From DATLFS01 sp035540935 (lineage in GTDB: Bacteria > Actinomycetota > CADDZG01 > WHSQ01): a stretch of 50,098 nt of DNA. The notes below the pieces were generated by a model. The model was not told where the DNA came from, searched no databases, and saw only the letters and a program-made list of their open reading frames with translations. The stretch covers positions 1-50,098 of the forward strand of contig DATLFS010000038.1 in NCBI GenBank assembly GCA_035540935.1, written 5' to 3'. Shown piece after piece: positions 7,307 through 16,103 of this stretch (positions within the stretch are counted from its first letter, which is position 1; the number at the start of each line of letters is the position of its first letter). A program made the translations under genes and the position numbers.

Positions 7307-8697
7307 CAGCCGAGCACGCGGTCGACCTCGCGCAGCTGCCGGTCGAGCCAGCGGAAGACGTCGTTGCGCCGCACCCGCTTCGCCATGTCCGCCAGACGCT
7401 CCCGCCGCTCGTCCGCGCTCATCTCGAGCGCCCGTTCGATCGCGTTCGAGACGCCGTCGATGTCGAACGGGTTGCACAAGATCGCCCTCTCCAGCTCGAG
7501 CGCGGCGCCGGTGAACTCGCTGAGAACGAGCGCGCCTGCGTCTCCGCCCGCCGCCTGCGACACGACGTATTCCTTGCTCACGAGGTTGAGGCCATCCTTG
7601 AGGGGCGTGACGAGGAAGACGTCGGCGAGACGGTAGTAGGCGATCAACCGCGGGAGCGGGACCCCGCGGTGCAGGTAATAGACCGGCACGTCGTGCCCGG
7701 GCTCGGTGAAGCGGCCGTTGATGCGGCCGATGACCTGCTCGATCTGGGTCCTCAGCTCGCGGTACTCGCGCACCGCGCCGCGACTGGGGACGGCTATCTG
7801 GACGAAGGTCAGCTTCGTCCGCAGATCCGGACGGCGCTCGAGCAACTGCTCGAGCGCTTCGAGACGCTCGAGGATTCCCTTGGTGTAGTCGAGACGGTCG
7901 ACGCCCGCGAGGACGCGGCGGCCGCTGAACTGCTTCCGGAGCCGCGCGAGCTCGTTCTCGACCTCGTCGCTGGTGGCCAGTCTCTCGAACGCCTTCGCGT
8001 CGATCGAGATCGGGCACGCGCTCGTGCTGACGGTATGGCCGTCCATGGTGATGGTCCGGCCGCTCACCTCGCAGTCGAGCAGGCGGCCGCACGTCCTGAC
8101 GAAGTTCTTGCGGTAGCGATCTGTGTGGAAGGAGACGACGTCCGCGCCCAGCAGTCCGCGCAGGATCTCCTCGCGCCACGGGAGCCGCGAGAACAGCTCC
8201 GGCGCCGGCCACGGTATGTGCAGGAAGAAAGCGATCGGTGCATCGGGGCGGCGGCGACGCAGCATCTGCGGGAGGAGCATCAGGTGATAGTCCTGAACCC
8301 ACAACAGAGCGTCCGGCGCGCCGCGCAAACGCAGCCGTGCCGTCTCCCCCGCGAACCTCTCGTTGACGACCCGGTAGTTCTCCCACCACGCTCGATCGAA
8401 GGTGGCGGGCTGGACGAGATCGTGGAACAGCGGCCAGATCGAGCGATTGGAGAAGCCGTGGTAGAACGCGTTCACCTCAGCGCGGCTCAGCGAGACGGGC
8501 CGCAACCGCACGGACAGATCGGGGACCTTGGCGGGAACGTCTTCCGCGCCGCCGTCCCACCCCACCCACGCCCCCGGCCGTGACTCCATCACCGGCTTGA
8601 GCGCGGTGACGAGTCCACCGGCGGAGGCGCGCCAGCCGGAGGAGGTCTTCGCCACTGGGAGCCGGTTCGAGATCGTCACGATCGCGCGGTCGCTCAT
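7306..8697 (-). CDS. otsA: Trehalose-6-phosphate synthase (alpha,alpha-trehalose-phosphate synthase)
   Basis: GT20 glycosyltransferase joining UDP/ADP-glucose to glucose-6-phosphate. The 463-residue protein has family landmarks in order: SNRLPV and GGLVTAL at the start, WVQDYHLMLLPQ, FFLHIPWP, GVDRLDYTKGI and the C-terminal TPLKDGLNLVSKEYV donor-binding segment. GGGGAT precedes the ATG at 8697. No OtsB-type phosphatase is nearby, so dephosphorylation must be encoded elsewhere. Trehalose is a common compatible solute and storage sugar in actinomycetes. Confidence 0.93.
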   Translation of the reverse strand: MSDRAIVTISNRLPVAKTSSGWRASAGGLVTALKPVMESRPGAWVGWDGGAEDVPAKVPDLSVRLRPVSLSRAEVNAFYHGFSNRSIWPLFHDLVQPATFDRAWWENYRVVNERFAGETARLRLRGAPDALLWVQDYHLMLLPQMLRRRRPDAPIAFFLHIPWPAPELFSRLPWREEILRGLLGADVVSFHTDRYRKNFVRTCGRLLDCEVSGRTITMDGHTVSTSACPISIDAKAFERLATSDEVENELARLRKQFSGRRVLAGVDRLDYTKGILERLEALEQLLERRPDLRTKLTFVQIAVPSRGAVREYRELRTQIEQVIGRINGRFTEPGHDVPVYYLHRGVPLPRLIAYYRLADVFLVTPLKDGLNLVSKEYVVSQAAGGDAGALVLSEFTGAALELERAILCNPFDIDGVSNAIERALEMSADERRERLADMAKRVRRNDVFRWLDRQLREVDRVLG

Positions 8698-8736
8698 CGG
8701 TTCATCCCCGCACCTCTTCCCCGATCGGGAGACGCC

Positions 8737-9522
8737 CTACTCGCCGCGGAATCCCGGCGCTCGCTTCTCGAGGAAAGCCATCACGCCTTCGAGGTGGTCC
8801 TCGGTGCGGCCCGCGGCCGCCTGCGCGTCGACCTCCCGCTCGAGCTGCTCGTCCAGCGGGCTCTCGGCCGCGGCACGGGCGAGCTCCTTGGTGAGCGCAT
8901 AGGCGCGCGTGGGTCCGGCAGCCAGGCGCTCGGCGAAGCTCCTCCACTCCGACTCGAATGCTTCGGGGGGAACGACCCGATTGAACAAGCCGAGGTCGTG
9001 CGCGGCGGCGGCGTCGAGGGGATCGCCCGACGCGCAGAGCTCCCACGCCCGGGCGGCTCCGACCATCTTCGTGAGGAACCAGATCGCACCGGAGTCAGGG
9101 ACGAGACCGACCTTGATGAACGCCAGCACGAGCTTGGCGCGGTCGCTCGCGATGCGGAAGTCGCAGGCCAGGGCGAGGCTCGCGCCGGCTCCGGCGGCGA
9201 CGCCGTTGACCGCCGCGACCACGGGCTTGGGCGCCGACGTAACGGCGCGGATCAACGGGTTGTAGCGATCCCTCAACGTCGCGCCGAGATCCGGAGCTCG
9301 GCCGGCGCGGTAGCCCGAGGCCAGCGCCCCCAGGTCCTCTCCGGAGGAGAAGGCGCGTCCGGCGCCGGTGATGACGATGCACCGCACCTCCGGAGTCTCG
9401 GCGGCCGCCGACACCGCCTCGACCAGGGCGGCGCCCATCTCGTCGTCGAAGGCGTTGAGCACGTCGGGCCGCGAAAGCGTGATGATCTCGACCGCTCCGT
9501 CGCGCGCGCGATGGATGCTCAT
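8737..9522 (-). CDS. Enoyl-CoA hydratase/isomerase family protein (PaaG-like)
   Basis: A 261-residue crotonase-fold protein. The oxyanion-hole segments are AGRAFSSGEDL and NGVAAGAGASLALACD. The segment VGLVPDSG closely resembles the catalytic-Asp region of PaaG, the ring-opening 1,2-epoxyphenylacetyl-CoA isomerase, whereas classical hydratases use two Glu. This hints at isomerase chemistry in aromatic or fatty acid degradation, but no other paa gene is nearby. GGAGAGG precedes the ATG at 9522. Confidence 0.85.
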   Translation of the reverse strand: MSIHRARDGAVEIITLSRPDVLNAFDDEMGAALVEAVSAAAETPEVRCIVITGAGRAFSSGEDLGALASGYRAGRAPDLGATLRDRYNPLIRAVTSAPKPVVAAVNGVAAGAGASLALACDFRIASDRAKLVLAFIKVGLVPDSGAIWFLTKMVGAARAWELCASGDPLDAAAAHDLGLFNRVVPPEAFESEWRSFAERLAAGPTRAYALTKELARAAAESPLDEQLEREVDAQAAAGRTEDHLEGVMAFLEKRAPGFRGE

Positions 9523-9561
9523 CGGCCTCTCCGGGACGGGCGCACGAGGCGACCCTATCCC

Positions 9562-9996
9562 TTAGGCGCGCGCGGCTGCCTGCAGGGCCGCTATGCGCTC
9601 GACGCGAACGGCGGCCGTCTCCTCGTCCGAGCGCGCCGCGATCGCGCGGAGTCGCCCGAAGAGGTCGTCCAGATCGAACGGCTTCACGACGTAGTCGTCG
9701 CAGCCGAGCTGCCAGCCGCGGAGCTGAGACTCCGACGATGCTTTCGCCGTCACGAGGATGACCCGGGGACGATGGCCGCCGTCCGCCATCGCCGCCAAGA
9801 CGCCGTACCCGTCCAACACCGGCATCATCACGTCGAGGAGCACGACGTCGGGACGGTCCTCCTCGATCCGCTCCAGCGCGCCGCGCCCGTCGAGAGCCGA
9901 GATCGCGTCGAAGCCTTCGAGCTGCAGGTTGACCTCCAGCAGGCGGCACATGTCGGGGTCGTCGTCGACCACCAGGACACGCAACGGATCGCTCAC
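9562..9996 (-). CDS. Single-domain response regulator (receiver only)
   Basis: A 144-residue CheY-like receiver: acidic pocket VVDDDPD at 10-15, phosphoacceptor Asp55 in LLDVMMP, and Lys105 in VVKPF. After the receiver there is only an Ala/Arg-rich helix of about 25 residues and no DNA-binding or enzymatic output domain. The ATG overlaps the stop of the histidine kinase (ATGA), so the two are made together and probably form one phosphotransfer pair. Output is probably by protein contact or a downstream phosphorelay. Confidence 0.9.
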   Translation of the reverse strand: MSDPLRVLVVDDDPDMCRLLEVNLQLEGFDAISALDGRGALERIEEDRPDVVLLDVMMPVLDGYGVLAAMADGGHRPRVILVTAKASSESQLRGWQLGCDDYVVKPFDLDDLFGRLRAIAARSDEETAAVRVERIAALQAAARA

Positions 9997-11648
9997 GCGC
10001 CGGTCCCTTCCTCGACCGACACGGGCGCGCTCAGGCGGTCGTCCGCGTCACCGGCGCGAGCCGGAAGCCGCACGCGGAAAAGGCTGCCCCGACCGGCCTC
10101 GCTTTCCACCTCGATCGTGCCTTGGTGCTGCTCGACGAGGCTCTTGACGATGTAGAGCCCGAGCCCGAAGCCGCCGACGTTGCGGGTCGCCGACGAATCG
10201 ACCTGCCTGAAACGGTCGAAGATCGAATCGACCTCCTCGGCGGCGATCCCGCGGCCCCGATCCGCCACCTCGATCGTCGTGCCCGCGGAGGACTCGATGA
10301 TCCGAAGCGAGACCGGCGTGTCCGGCGGCGAGTACTTGCACGCGTTCTCGAGCAGGTTCGACAGGATCTGCTGGATCGCCGTCAGATCTCCCCACGCTTC
10401 CGGGCGCTCCGGCAGCGTCTCGAACGTGATCGTCCGGTCGCGGCCGTGACGGGTGTGCCGCATGTCGGCGAGGACCAGCTCCGCTACGTCGCGGAGATCG
10501 ACGGGCTCCCTGCGGCCCCGCGCGCCCGATTCGATGCGAGCCGTCGTGAGGATGTCCTCGACCAGTCGAAGCAGCCCTGTGCCCTGGCGCTGGATCATCT
10601 CGAGGAACATCGCGCGCTGATCTGGATCCATCTCCCCACTGCGGGTGACGGTCTTGGCCGCTCCGATGATCGCGGTCAACGGCGTCTTCAGCTCGTGCGA
10701 GACCGTCGCGATGAAGTCACTCTTCAACCGGTCGAGCTCTTCCAACCGCTGGACGTGCTCGCGCTCTTGCTCGAACTGGGATGCGTTCCCGATCGCGATC
10801 GCCGCATGTTCCGCGAAGACCTCGAGGATCGAGAGATCGTGCTCGGTGAATGTTCGCTCGTCACCCGTTTCATTGACGCTCAAGACACCGATGACTTCAC
10901 CCCGCCGCGTCAGGGGGACGCACATGCTCGACCGGATGACGCCGGCCGGCGCAGACGAAGCGCGTTGCACGAGTGGATCGTCGGCCTGCAGGAGCATCGG
11001 CCGGCGTTCCTGCGCGACGCGTCCGGCCACGCCTTCCCCCATCGCCACCTTGCGACGCAGGACATCGGCTTCACGCGGCCCTTGATAGGAGACGACCTCC
11101 AGCGTCGTCCGATCTTCGTCCACGAGCATGATCGACGCCTCGCGGCCTCCGGAGAGCTCGAGGACCGAAGACAGGATCATGCCGAAGACGTCCTTCGTCT
11201 CGAGCGTGTCGTTGAGCGCCTTCGCGACCTCGGCGATCGACGCCGTCTCGGCGAGCCGTGCCGTCAGTGCGTCGGAGTGAACCCGTTCCTCGATGAGGGC
11301 GTTCGTCAACCGCCGGAGGCTCGATTCCTTCTCGACGACGTAGAGGATGAAGGCGCAGCCGAGCCCCGCGATGAGGACGACCACCGAGCTGCGCGGCAAC
11401 TCGCCCAGGTTGAGCGGCTCCGGCAACAGGTCCCCCGCCAGCCACAGGAGCACCAGGATCAGCGTGACCGCGGCCACGACGAAGACGGAGGTGGTCCACA
11501 GTTGGGTTCGACGCCGGTCGACGTCGTGGAGCGCGCGGGTTAGATCGGCCGGCGCGCCGGATCCTCCGCGGGCAGGGGCTTCTCGAGCACGTGCTTGTTG
11601 CGCAGCTCGTGCTCCGGGATCTCGACGGGATAACGCGACGAAAAACAT
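9993..11648 (-). CDS. Membrane sensor histidine kinase with GAF domain
   Basis: Numbered from the ATG at 11648: two membrane segments (about 53-71 and 88-106) with a short external loop, a GAF domain (about 148-290), a HisKA domain with phospho-acceptor His318 in ATVSHELKTPL, and an HATPase domain with NLLENACKYS, DRGRGI and GFGLGLYIVK. Partner of the receiver protein that follows. The start is doubtful: the ATG lies 109 bases inside purF, and no ATG, GTG or TTG occurs between the purF stop and the first membrane segment. The next canonical start is a GTG at 11477 inside that segment. Confidence 0.88.
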   Translation of the reverse strand: MFFVALSRRDPGARAAQQARAREAPARGGSGAPADLTRALHDVDRRRTQLWTTSVFVVAAVTLILVLLWLAGDLLPEPLNLGELPRSSVVVLIAGLGCAFILYVVEKESSLRRLTNALIEERVHSDALTARLAETASIAEVAKALNDTLETKDVFGMILSSVLELSGGREASIMLVDEDRTTLEVVSYQGPREADVLRRKVAMGEGVAGRVAQERRPMLLQADDPLVQRASSAPAGVIRSSMCVPLTRRGEVIGVLSVNETGDERTFTEHDLSILEVFAEHAAIAIGNASQFEQEREHVQRLEELDRLKSDFIATVSHELKTPLTAIIGAAKTVTRSGEMDPDQRAMFLEMIQRQGTGLLRLVEDILTTARIESGARGRREPVDLRDVAELVLADMRHTRHGRDRTITFETLPERPEAWGDLTAIQQILSNLLENACKYSPPDTPVSLRIIESSAGTTIEVADRGRGIAAEEVDSIFDRFRQVDSSATRNVGGFGLGLYIVKSLVEQHQGTIEVESEAGRGSLFRVRLPARAGDADDRLSAPVSVEEGTGA

Positions 11649-12988
11649 GCCGTGCAGAACTCATCGGCCGGAATATCCGTGGCATTGAGCATCCCGTCGA
11701 GGGACAGATAGGCGAGGGAATCCGCCCCGATGTGGCCCCGGATCTCCTCGACGTCCATCTGCGCCCCGATCAGCGAGTCCTGGTCGGGCATGTCGATGCC
11801 GTAGAAGCAGGGCCACTTGATCGGCGGCGAAGAGATCCTCATGTGGACCTCCCGGGCCCCGGCGTCGCGCAGCATCGCCACGATCTGACGGGTGGTGTTG
11901 CCCCGGACGATCGAGTCGTCTATCACCACCACACGGCGACCCTCGATCACCTCGCGCAGGGGGTTGAGCTTCATGCGGATCCCCTGCTGGCGCATCGCCT
12001 GGGTCGGCTGGATGAACGTCCGACCCACGTAGCGGTTCTTGACGAAGCCCTCGCCGTAGGGGATCCCGGATGCGAGCGCATAGCCCTGGGCCGCGGGAAC
12101 CCCCGAGTCCGGCACGGGCATGACCAGCTCGGCCGGGGCGGGGGCCTCCTCCGCCAGTCGCTGACCCATGCGGTAGCGGCTGGCGTAGACGTTCTGCCCC
12201 ATAAGGGTGGAGTCGGGGCGGGCGAAGTACACGTGCTCGAAGACGCATGCGGCGCTGCGCCGAGGGGCGAAGGTCTCACTCTCGACGCCGTCGGAGCCGA
12301 TCGACACCATCTCGCCCGGCTCGACGTCGCGTACGAAACGCGCCCCGAGAAGGTCGAGGGCGCAGGTCTCGGAGGCGAGGATCCAGCCCTCGTCGCCCAG
12401 GCGGCCGAGGCAGAGGGGACGGAAGCCCTGGGGGTCGCGGGCGCCGTAGATGTGGTGCTCGTCCATGATCGTGAACGAGAAGGCGCCGCGGAGCCGGGGC
12501 AGGATCCCGCGGATCGCGGCGCGCATGTCGCCGGTGTTCGACCGGGCGATGTGGGCCGTGACGAGGTCGGTATCGGACGACGCCATGCGTCTCGGCGTCG
12601 GGTCACCTCCGGCCGCGTCGAGCGACTCCTTCAGCTCGAGCGAGTTCACGAGGTTGCCGTTGTGTGCAAGGGCCACCTGACCGTGCGGGCCGCTCTTGTA
12701 CGTAGGCTGAGCGTTCTCCCAGGTCGTGGAGCCGGTCGTCGAATAGCGGACGTGTCCGATCGCGGCGCGCCCCGAGAGCGACCGGAGAACGGTCTCATCG
12801 AATACCTGGGACACGAGCCCCAGCTCCTTGTAGACGACCATGTTGTTGCCGTCGGCGACCGCTATCCCGGCCGACTCCTGCCCGCGATGCTGCAACGCAT
12901 ATAGGGCGTAATACGTGAGTCGGGCGACGTCCTCTCCGGGGGCGTAGATGCCGACGACGCCGCAGGCGTCGCGTGCTTCACCAGACAT
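11540..12988 (-). CDS. purF: Amidophosphoribosyltransferase
   Basis: Makes 5-phosphoribosylamine from PRPP and glutamine, the first committed step of purine synthesis. The sequence starts MSGEARDACGVVGIY, so the N-terminal nucleophile Cys9 would be exposed after removal of a short propeptide. The glutaminase domain includes LQHRGQESAGIA and the phosphoribosyltransferase domain VVVIDDSIVRGNTTRQIV (PRPP loop). The C-terminal FCTACF segment is typical of cluster-bearing PurF proteins. It starts three bases after the purL stop and its own 3' end is overlapped by the longest kinase frame. Confidence 0.96.
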   Translation of the reverse strand: MSGEARDACGVVGIYAPGEDVARLTYYALYALQHRGQESAGIAVADGNNMVVYKELGLVSQVFDETVLRSLSGRAAIGHVRYSTTGSTTWENAQPTYKSGPHGQVALAHNGNLVNSLELKESLDAAGGDPTPRRMASSDTDLVTAHIARSNTGDMRAAIRGILPRLRGAFSFTIMDEHHIYGARDPQGFRPLCLGRLGDEGWILASETCALDLLGARFVRDVEPGEMVSIGSDGVESETFAPRRSAACVFEHVYFARPDSTLMGQNVYASRYRMGQRLAEEAPAPAELVMPVPDSGVPAAQGYALASGIPYGEGFVKNRYVGRTFIQPTQAMRQQGIRMKLNPLREVIEGRRVVVIDDSIVRGNTTRQIVAMLRDAGAREVHMRISSPPIKWPCFYGIDMPDQDSLIGAQMDVEEIRGHIGADSLAYLSLDGMLNATDIPADEFCTACFSSRYPVEIPEHELRNKHVLEKPLPAEDPARRPI

Positions 12989-12991
12989 GAT

Positions 12992-15181
12992 TCATCCGAT
13001 GCTACCGGAGAGGCGCGCGGGAAGAGCCGTTTCGTAAGAAGTTCGCGCTTTAAGCAGATCGATCGCGCAGGCGCCGTAATCGAGCCGGTCGCCACCCGTC
13101 TCGCCTATACGGCGCGCCGCGACACCGCGATCCGCCGCGAAGCGAAGCAGTCCCGCGGTGTCCTCCGGGGCACACGACACCACCGCGCGTGACGGAGACT
13201 CTGAGAACAACGCTCGGTGCGGCTCCAGCCCGTCGCCGAGATCGACGCGGAAGCCAACCGCGCCGCCGATCGCCGATTCGGCCAGCGCGACCGCGAGCCC
13301 ACCCTCCGAAAGATCGTGCGCCGTCTTGATGCCCGGCGCGCCGAGCAGCACATCGTGCAGAGCCTTCTCCCGCTCGAGGTCGAGGTGCGGTGGCCGCCCT
13401 CCGACCGCGTCATGAACCACGAGGGCGAACTCACTTCCGCCGAGATCATCCGAGCGGGTCTCGCCCAACAGCACGATGTCGTCGCCGGTGCCGGCGAACG
13501 CGGCCGGTCGTCCGTCCGCGGCGCGCGCCAGTGCGCCGAGCATCCCGATCACCGGCGTTGGATAGATCGCGCGGCCCTTGGTCTCGTTGTAGAAGGAGAC
13601 GTTGCCGCCCGTCACCGGAGTGCCGAGCTCGCGGCACGCGTCCGCGATCCCGCGCACCGCCTCGGCGAACTGCCACATGACTCCCGGCTTCTCGGGATTG
13701 CCGAAGTTGAGACAGTTGGTGACCGCGAGAGGCCGCCCCCCCGCCGAAGCGACGTTGCGCGCGGCCTCGGCCACGGCCAGACGCGCGCCTTCGTACGGGT
13801 CCAGATAGCAGTAGCGACCGTGCCCGTCGACCGACAAGGTGACTGCGGCCTCGGTGCCGGGCAGCCGGATCACGGCGGCGTCGCCTCCCGGTCCGACCGC
13901 CGTCCCGAGGAAGATCATGTGGTCGTACTGCTCCCACACCCACCGTTTCGACGCGATCGTCGGCGACGAGAGAACCGCCAGCAACGCCTCTTCGAGATCG
14001 TCCGGCGCGCCGGAGCCGTCCGGCGCCGCCTGCACCTCGGCGAGCCAGGCCGGTCTCCTGTAGGGACGCTCGTATGTCGGCCCTTCCTCGGCCAGCGCCG
14101 GCGCGGGAACGTCTGCGACCGTCTCGTCGCCTCGCTTCACCTCGACGCGACCGGAGCTCGTGACCTCACCGAGGACCCGCGCCTCGAGGCCCCACCGCCG
14201 GCACACCTCGAGGGCTGCCTCGACGTCGTCCGGGAGGACCACGGCCATCATGCGCTCCTGCGACTCCGAGATCATCACCTCGAACGGCTCCATCCCGGGC
14301 TCTCGCAGATGGACGCGGTCGAGGTCGATCCGCATGCCGGTGCCGGCCTTGGCCGACATCTCGCTGGTGGGGCAGGAGATACCGCCGGCGCCGAGATCCT
14401 GGAAACCGACGACGAGGCCGCGCCGGATCAATTCGAGCGATGCCTCGATCAAGAGCTTCTCGGTGAAGGGATCGCCCACCTGGACGCTGGGCCTCTTCTC
14501 GAGACTGGCGTCGTCGAACTCCGCCGATGCGAGCACGCTCGCGCCACCGATGCCGTCTCGCCCCGTGGACGAACCGAACAACAGGACCCGATTGCCCGGT
14601 CCCTCGGCGCGCCCGTGCATCAAACGGCTTTCCACCACGCCGAGGCATGCGACGTTCACCAGCGGGTTCTCCGCGTAGCAGTCCTCGAACACGACCTCGC
14701 CGCCGACGGTAGGTACGCCGATCGAGTTGCCGTAGGAAGAGATGCCGTGGACGACGCCGTCCACGAGATAAGGGGTTCGCCCGTCGCCGTCGAGCGGCCC
14801 GAAGCGGAGCGAATCGAGAAGCGCGATCGGCCGCGCCCCCATCGACAGGATGTCGCGCACGATGCCGCCGACGCCGGTCGCGGCGCCGGAGAACGGCTCG
14901 ACGAACGAGGGATGGTTGTGGCTCTCGATCTTCCACGCCACCGCCACGCCCGGCGCGACCTCCACGATGCCCGCCCCTTCGCCGGGTCCTACCAAGATGT
15001 GCTCGCCCTCGGTGGGCATGTTCCGCAGGTGGACCTTCGACGACTTGTACGAGCAGTGCTCGCTCCACATCACGGAGAACATCGCAAGTTCCGTGTACAT
15101 GGGGTCGCGGCCGAGGCGCTCGCAGATCGACGCGTACTCATCGTCGGTGAGGCCGAGCTCGCGATACAGAGCGTCGCTCAT
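12992..15181 (-). CDS. purL: Phosphoribosylformylglycinamidine synthase subunit PurL
   Basis: Catalytic subunit of FGAM synthase, which amidates FGAR using ammonia from PurQ, in complex with PurS. The 729-residue size is the small, three-subunit form. Landmarks: MFSVMWSEHCSYKSSK, ESHNHPSF, DLGAGGISCPTSEM and TGGNVSFYNET. The ATG at 15181 overlaps the purQ stop (ATGA); the reading frame continues upstream only as noise. Part of purS-purQ-purL-purF, all linked by overlaps or a three-base gap. Confidence 0.97.
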   Translation of the reverse strand: MSDALYRELGLTDDEYASICERLGRDPMYTELAMFSVMWSEHCSYKSSKVHLRNMPTEGEHILVGPGEGAGIVEVAPGVAVAWKIESHNHPSFVEPFSGAATGVGGIVRDILSMGARPIALLDSLRFGPLDGDGRTPYLVDGVVHGISSYGNSIGVPTVGGEVVFEDCYAENPLVNVACLGVVESRLMHGRAEGPGNRVLLFGSSTGRDGIGGASVLASAEFDDASLEKRPSVQVGDPFTEKLLIEASLELIRRGLVVGFQDLGAGGISCPTSEMSAKAGTGMRIDLDRVHLREPGMEPFEVMISESQERMMAVVLPDDVEAALEVCRRWGLEARVLGEVTSSGRVEVKRGDETVADVPAPALAEEGPTYERPYRRPAWLAEVQAAPDGSGAPDDLEEALLAVLSSPTIASKRWVWEQYDHMIFLGTAVGPGGDAAVIRLPGTEAAVTLSVDGHGRYCYLDPYEGARLAVAEAARNVASAGGRPLAVTNCLNFGNPEKPGVMWQFAEAVRGIADACRELGTPVTGGNVSFYNETKGRAIYPTPVIGMLGALARAADGRPAAFAGTGDDIVLLGETRSDDLGGSEFALVVHDAVGGRPPHLDLEREKALHDVLLGAPGIKTAHDLSEGGLAVALAESAIGGAVGFRVDLGDGLEPHRALFSESPSRAVVSCAPEDTAGLLRFAADRGVAARRIGETGGDRLDYGACAIDLLKARTSYETALPARLSGSIG

Positions 15182-15852
15182 ACGCGCGCGCCGACGTGGT
15201 CGAGGATCGACCCGAGGACGATCCTGCCGTCGGTGCTCCCCAGGATCTCCTCGCACGCTCGCTCCGGATGTGGCATCAAACCGAAAACGTTGCCGGCGGC
15301 GTTGCAGATGCCGGCGATGTCCTCGCGCGAGCCGTTGGGATTGTCGACGTACCGGAGCACGATCTGACCGTTGGCACGGAGTTGCGCCAACGTCGAGTCG
15401 TCGCAGTAGAAGTTCCCCTCGAAGTGGTTGATCGGGATCCGCAGCGTCTGCCCCGGCTCGGCGCGAGACGTGAAACGGGTGGAGGCGTTGACCACGCGCA
15501 GGTCGACCCACTTGCACATGAACTTGAGACCCGCGTTCTTCCGGAGCGCGCCCGGTAGTAGCCCTGCCTCGCACAACACCTGAAAGCCGTTACAGATCCC
15601 GATGACGGTGCCGCCGGCCGCTGCATGCTCCTCGACCGCGCGCATGATCGGCGAGAACCTCGCGATCGCTCCGGTGCGCAGGTAGTCGCCGTGCGCGAAG
15701 CCACCCGGCAGAACCACGACATCGACGTCCGGAAGCACGTCGTCGTCGTGCCAGACAAGCTGCGTCTCCGCGCCGAGAAGGCCGAACGAGCGGACGCAGT
15801 CCTGCTCGCAGTTCGAGCCGGGGAAGACGACGATGCCGACGCGCGCCGTCAC
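15178..15852 (-). CDS. purQ: Phosphoribosylformylglycinamidine synthase subunit PurQ (glutaminase)
   Basis: Class I glutamine amidotransferase giving ammonia to PurL. The 224-residue protein starts VTARVGIVVFPGSNCEQD; the nucleophile Cys is in GICNGFQVL, and the catalytic His/Glu pair is in GLMPHPERA. GTG start at 15852 overlaps the purS stop (GTGA), and its own stop overlaps the purL start (ATGA), so the three subunits are coupled for stoichiometric synthesis. Confidence 0.97.
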   Translation of the reverse strand: MTARVGIVVFPGSNCEQDCVRSFGLLGAETQLVWHDDDVLPDVDVVVLPGGFAHGDYLRTGAIARFSPIMRAVEEHAAAGGTVIGICNGFQVLCEAGLLPGALRKNAGLKFMCKWVDLRVVNASTRFTSRAEPGQTLRIPINHFEGNFYCDDSTLAQLRANGQIVLRYVDNPNGSREDIAGICNAAGNVFGLMPHPERACEEILGSTDGRIVLGSILDHVGARV

Positions 15853-16103
15853 GCGCCGTCTCTCACCACGACGTCGTACGACTCGATCACAGGGTTCGCC
15901 AGTAGCCGCTCGCACATCTCCTCGACCCGCTCGCGCGCCTCTTCGGCGGAACTCGCCTCGACCGTCAGCTCGATGAGCTTCCCCACCCGCACGTCGCGGG
16001 CGACGTCGTATCCGAGCGCCGGCAGGGCTCGCTCGATGGTCTGTCCCTGCGGGTCCGCGATCCCGGGCTTGAGCGTGACCTTCACTTCGGCGCGGAAGCT
16101 CAC
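15849..16103 (-). CDS. purS: Phosphoribosylformylglycinamidine synthase subunit PurS
   Basis: A small (84 residues) dimeric subunit that bridges PurQ and PurL. Characteristic parts are EVKVTLKPGIADPQGQTI near the start and VRVGKLIEL in the middle, ending with NPVIESYDV. The GTG start at 16103 overlaps the stop of the membrane protein gene by four bases (GTGA). A longer reading frame upstream is the shadow of that gene. Confidence 0.95.
   Translation of the reverse strand: MSFRAEVKVTLKPGIADPQGQTIERALPALGYDVARDVRVGKLIELTVEASSAEEARERVEEMCERLLANPVIESYDVVVRDGA

Noticed and set aside
5816..8389. An 857-codon frame joining nadB with sequence inside otsA
   Set aside because: The part before the ATG at 7306 is antiparallel-frame noise over otsA, which is clearly coding in its own frame. 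No fusion protein is supported.
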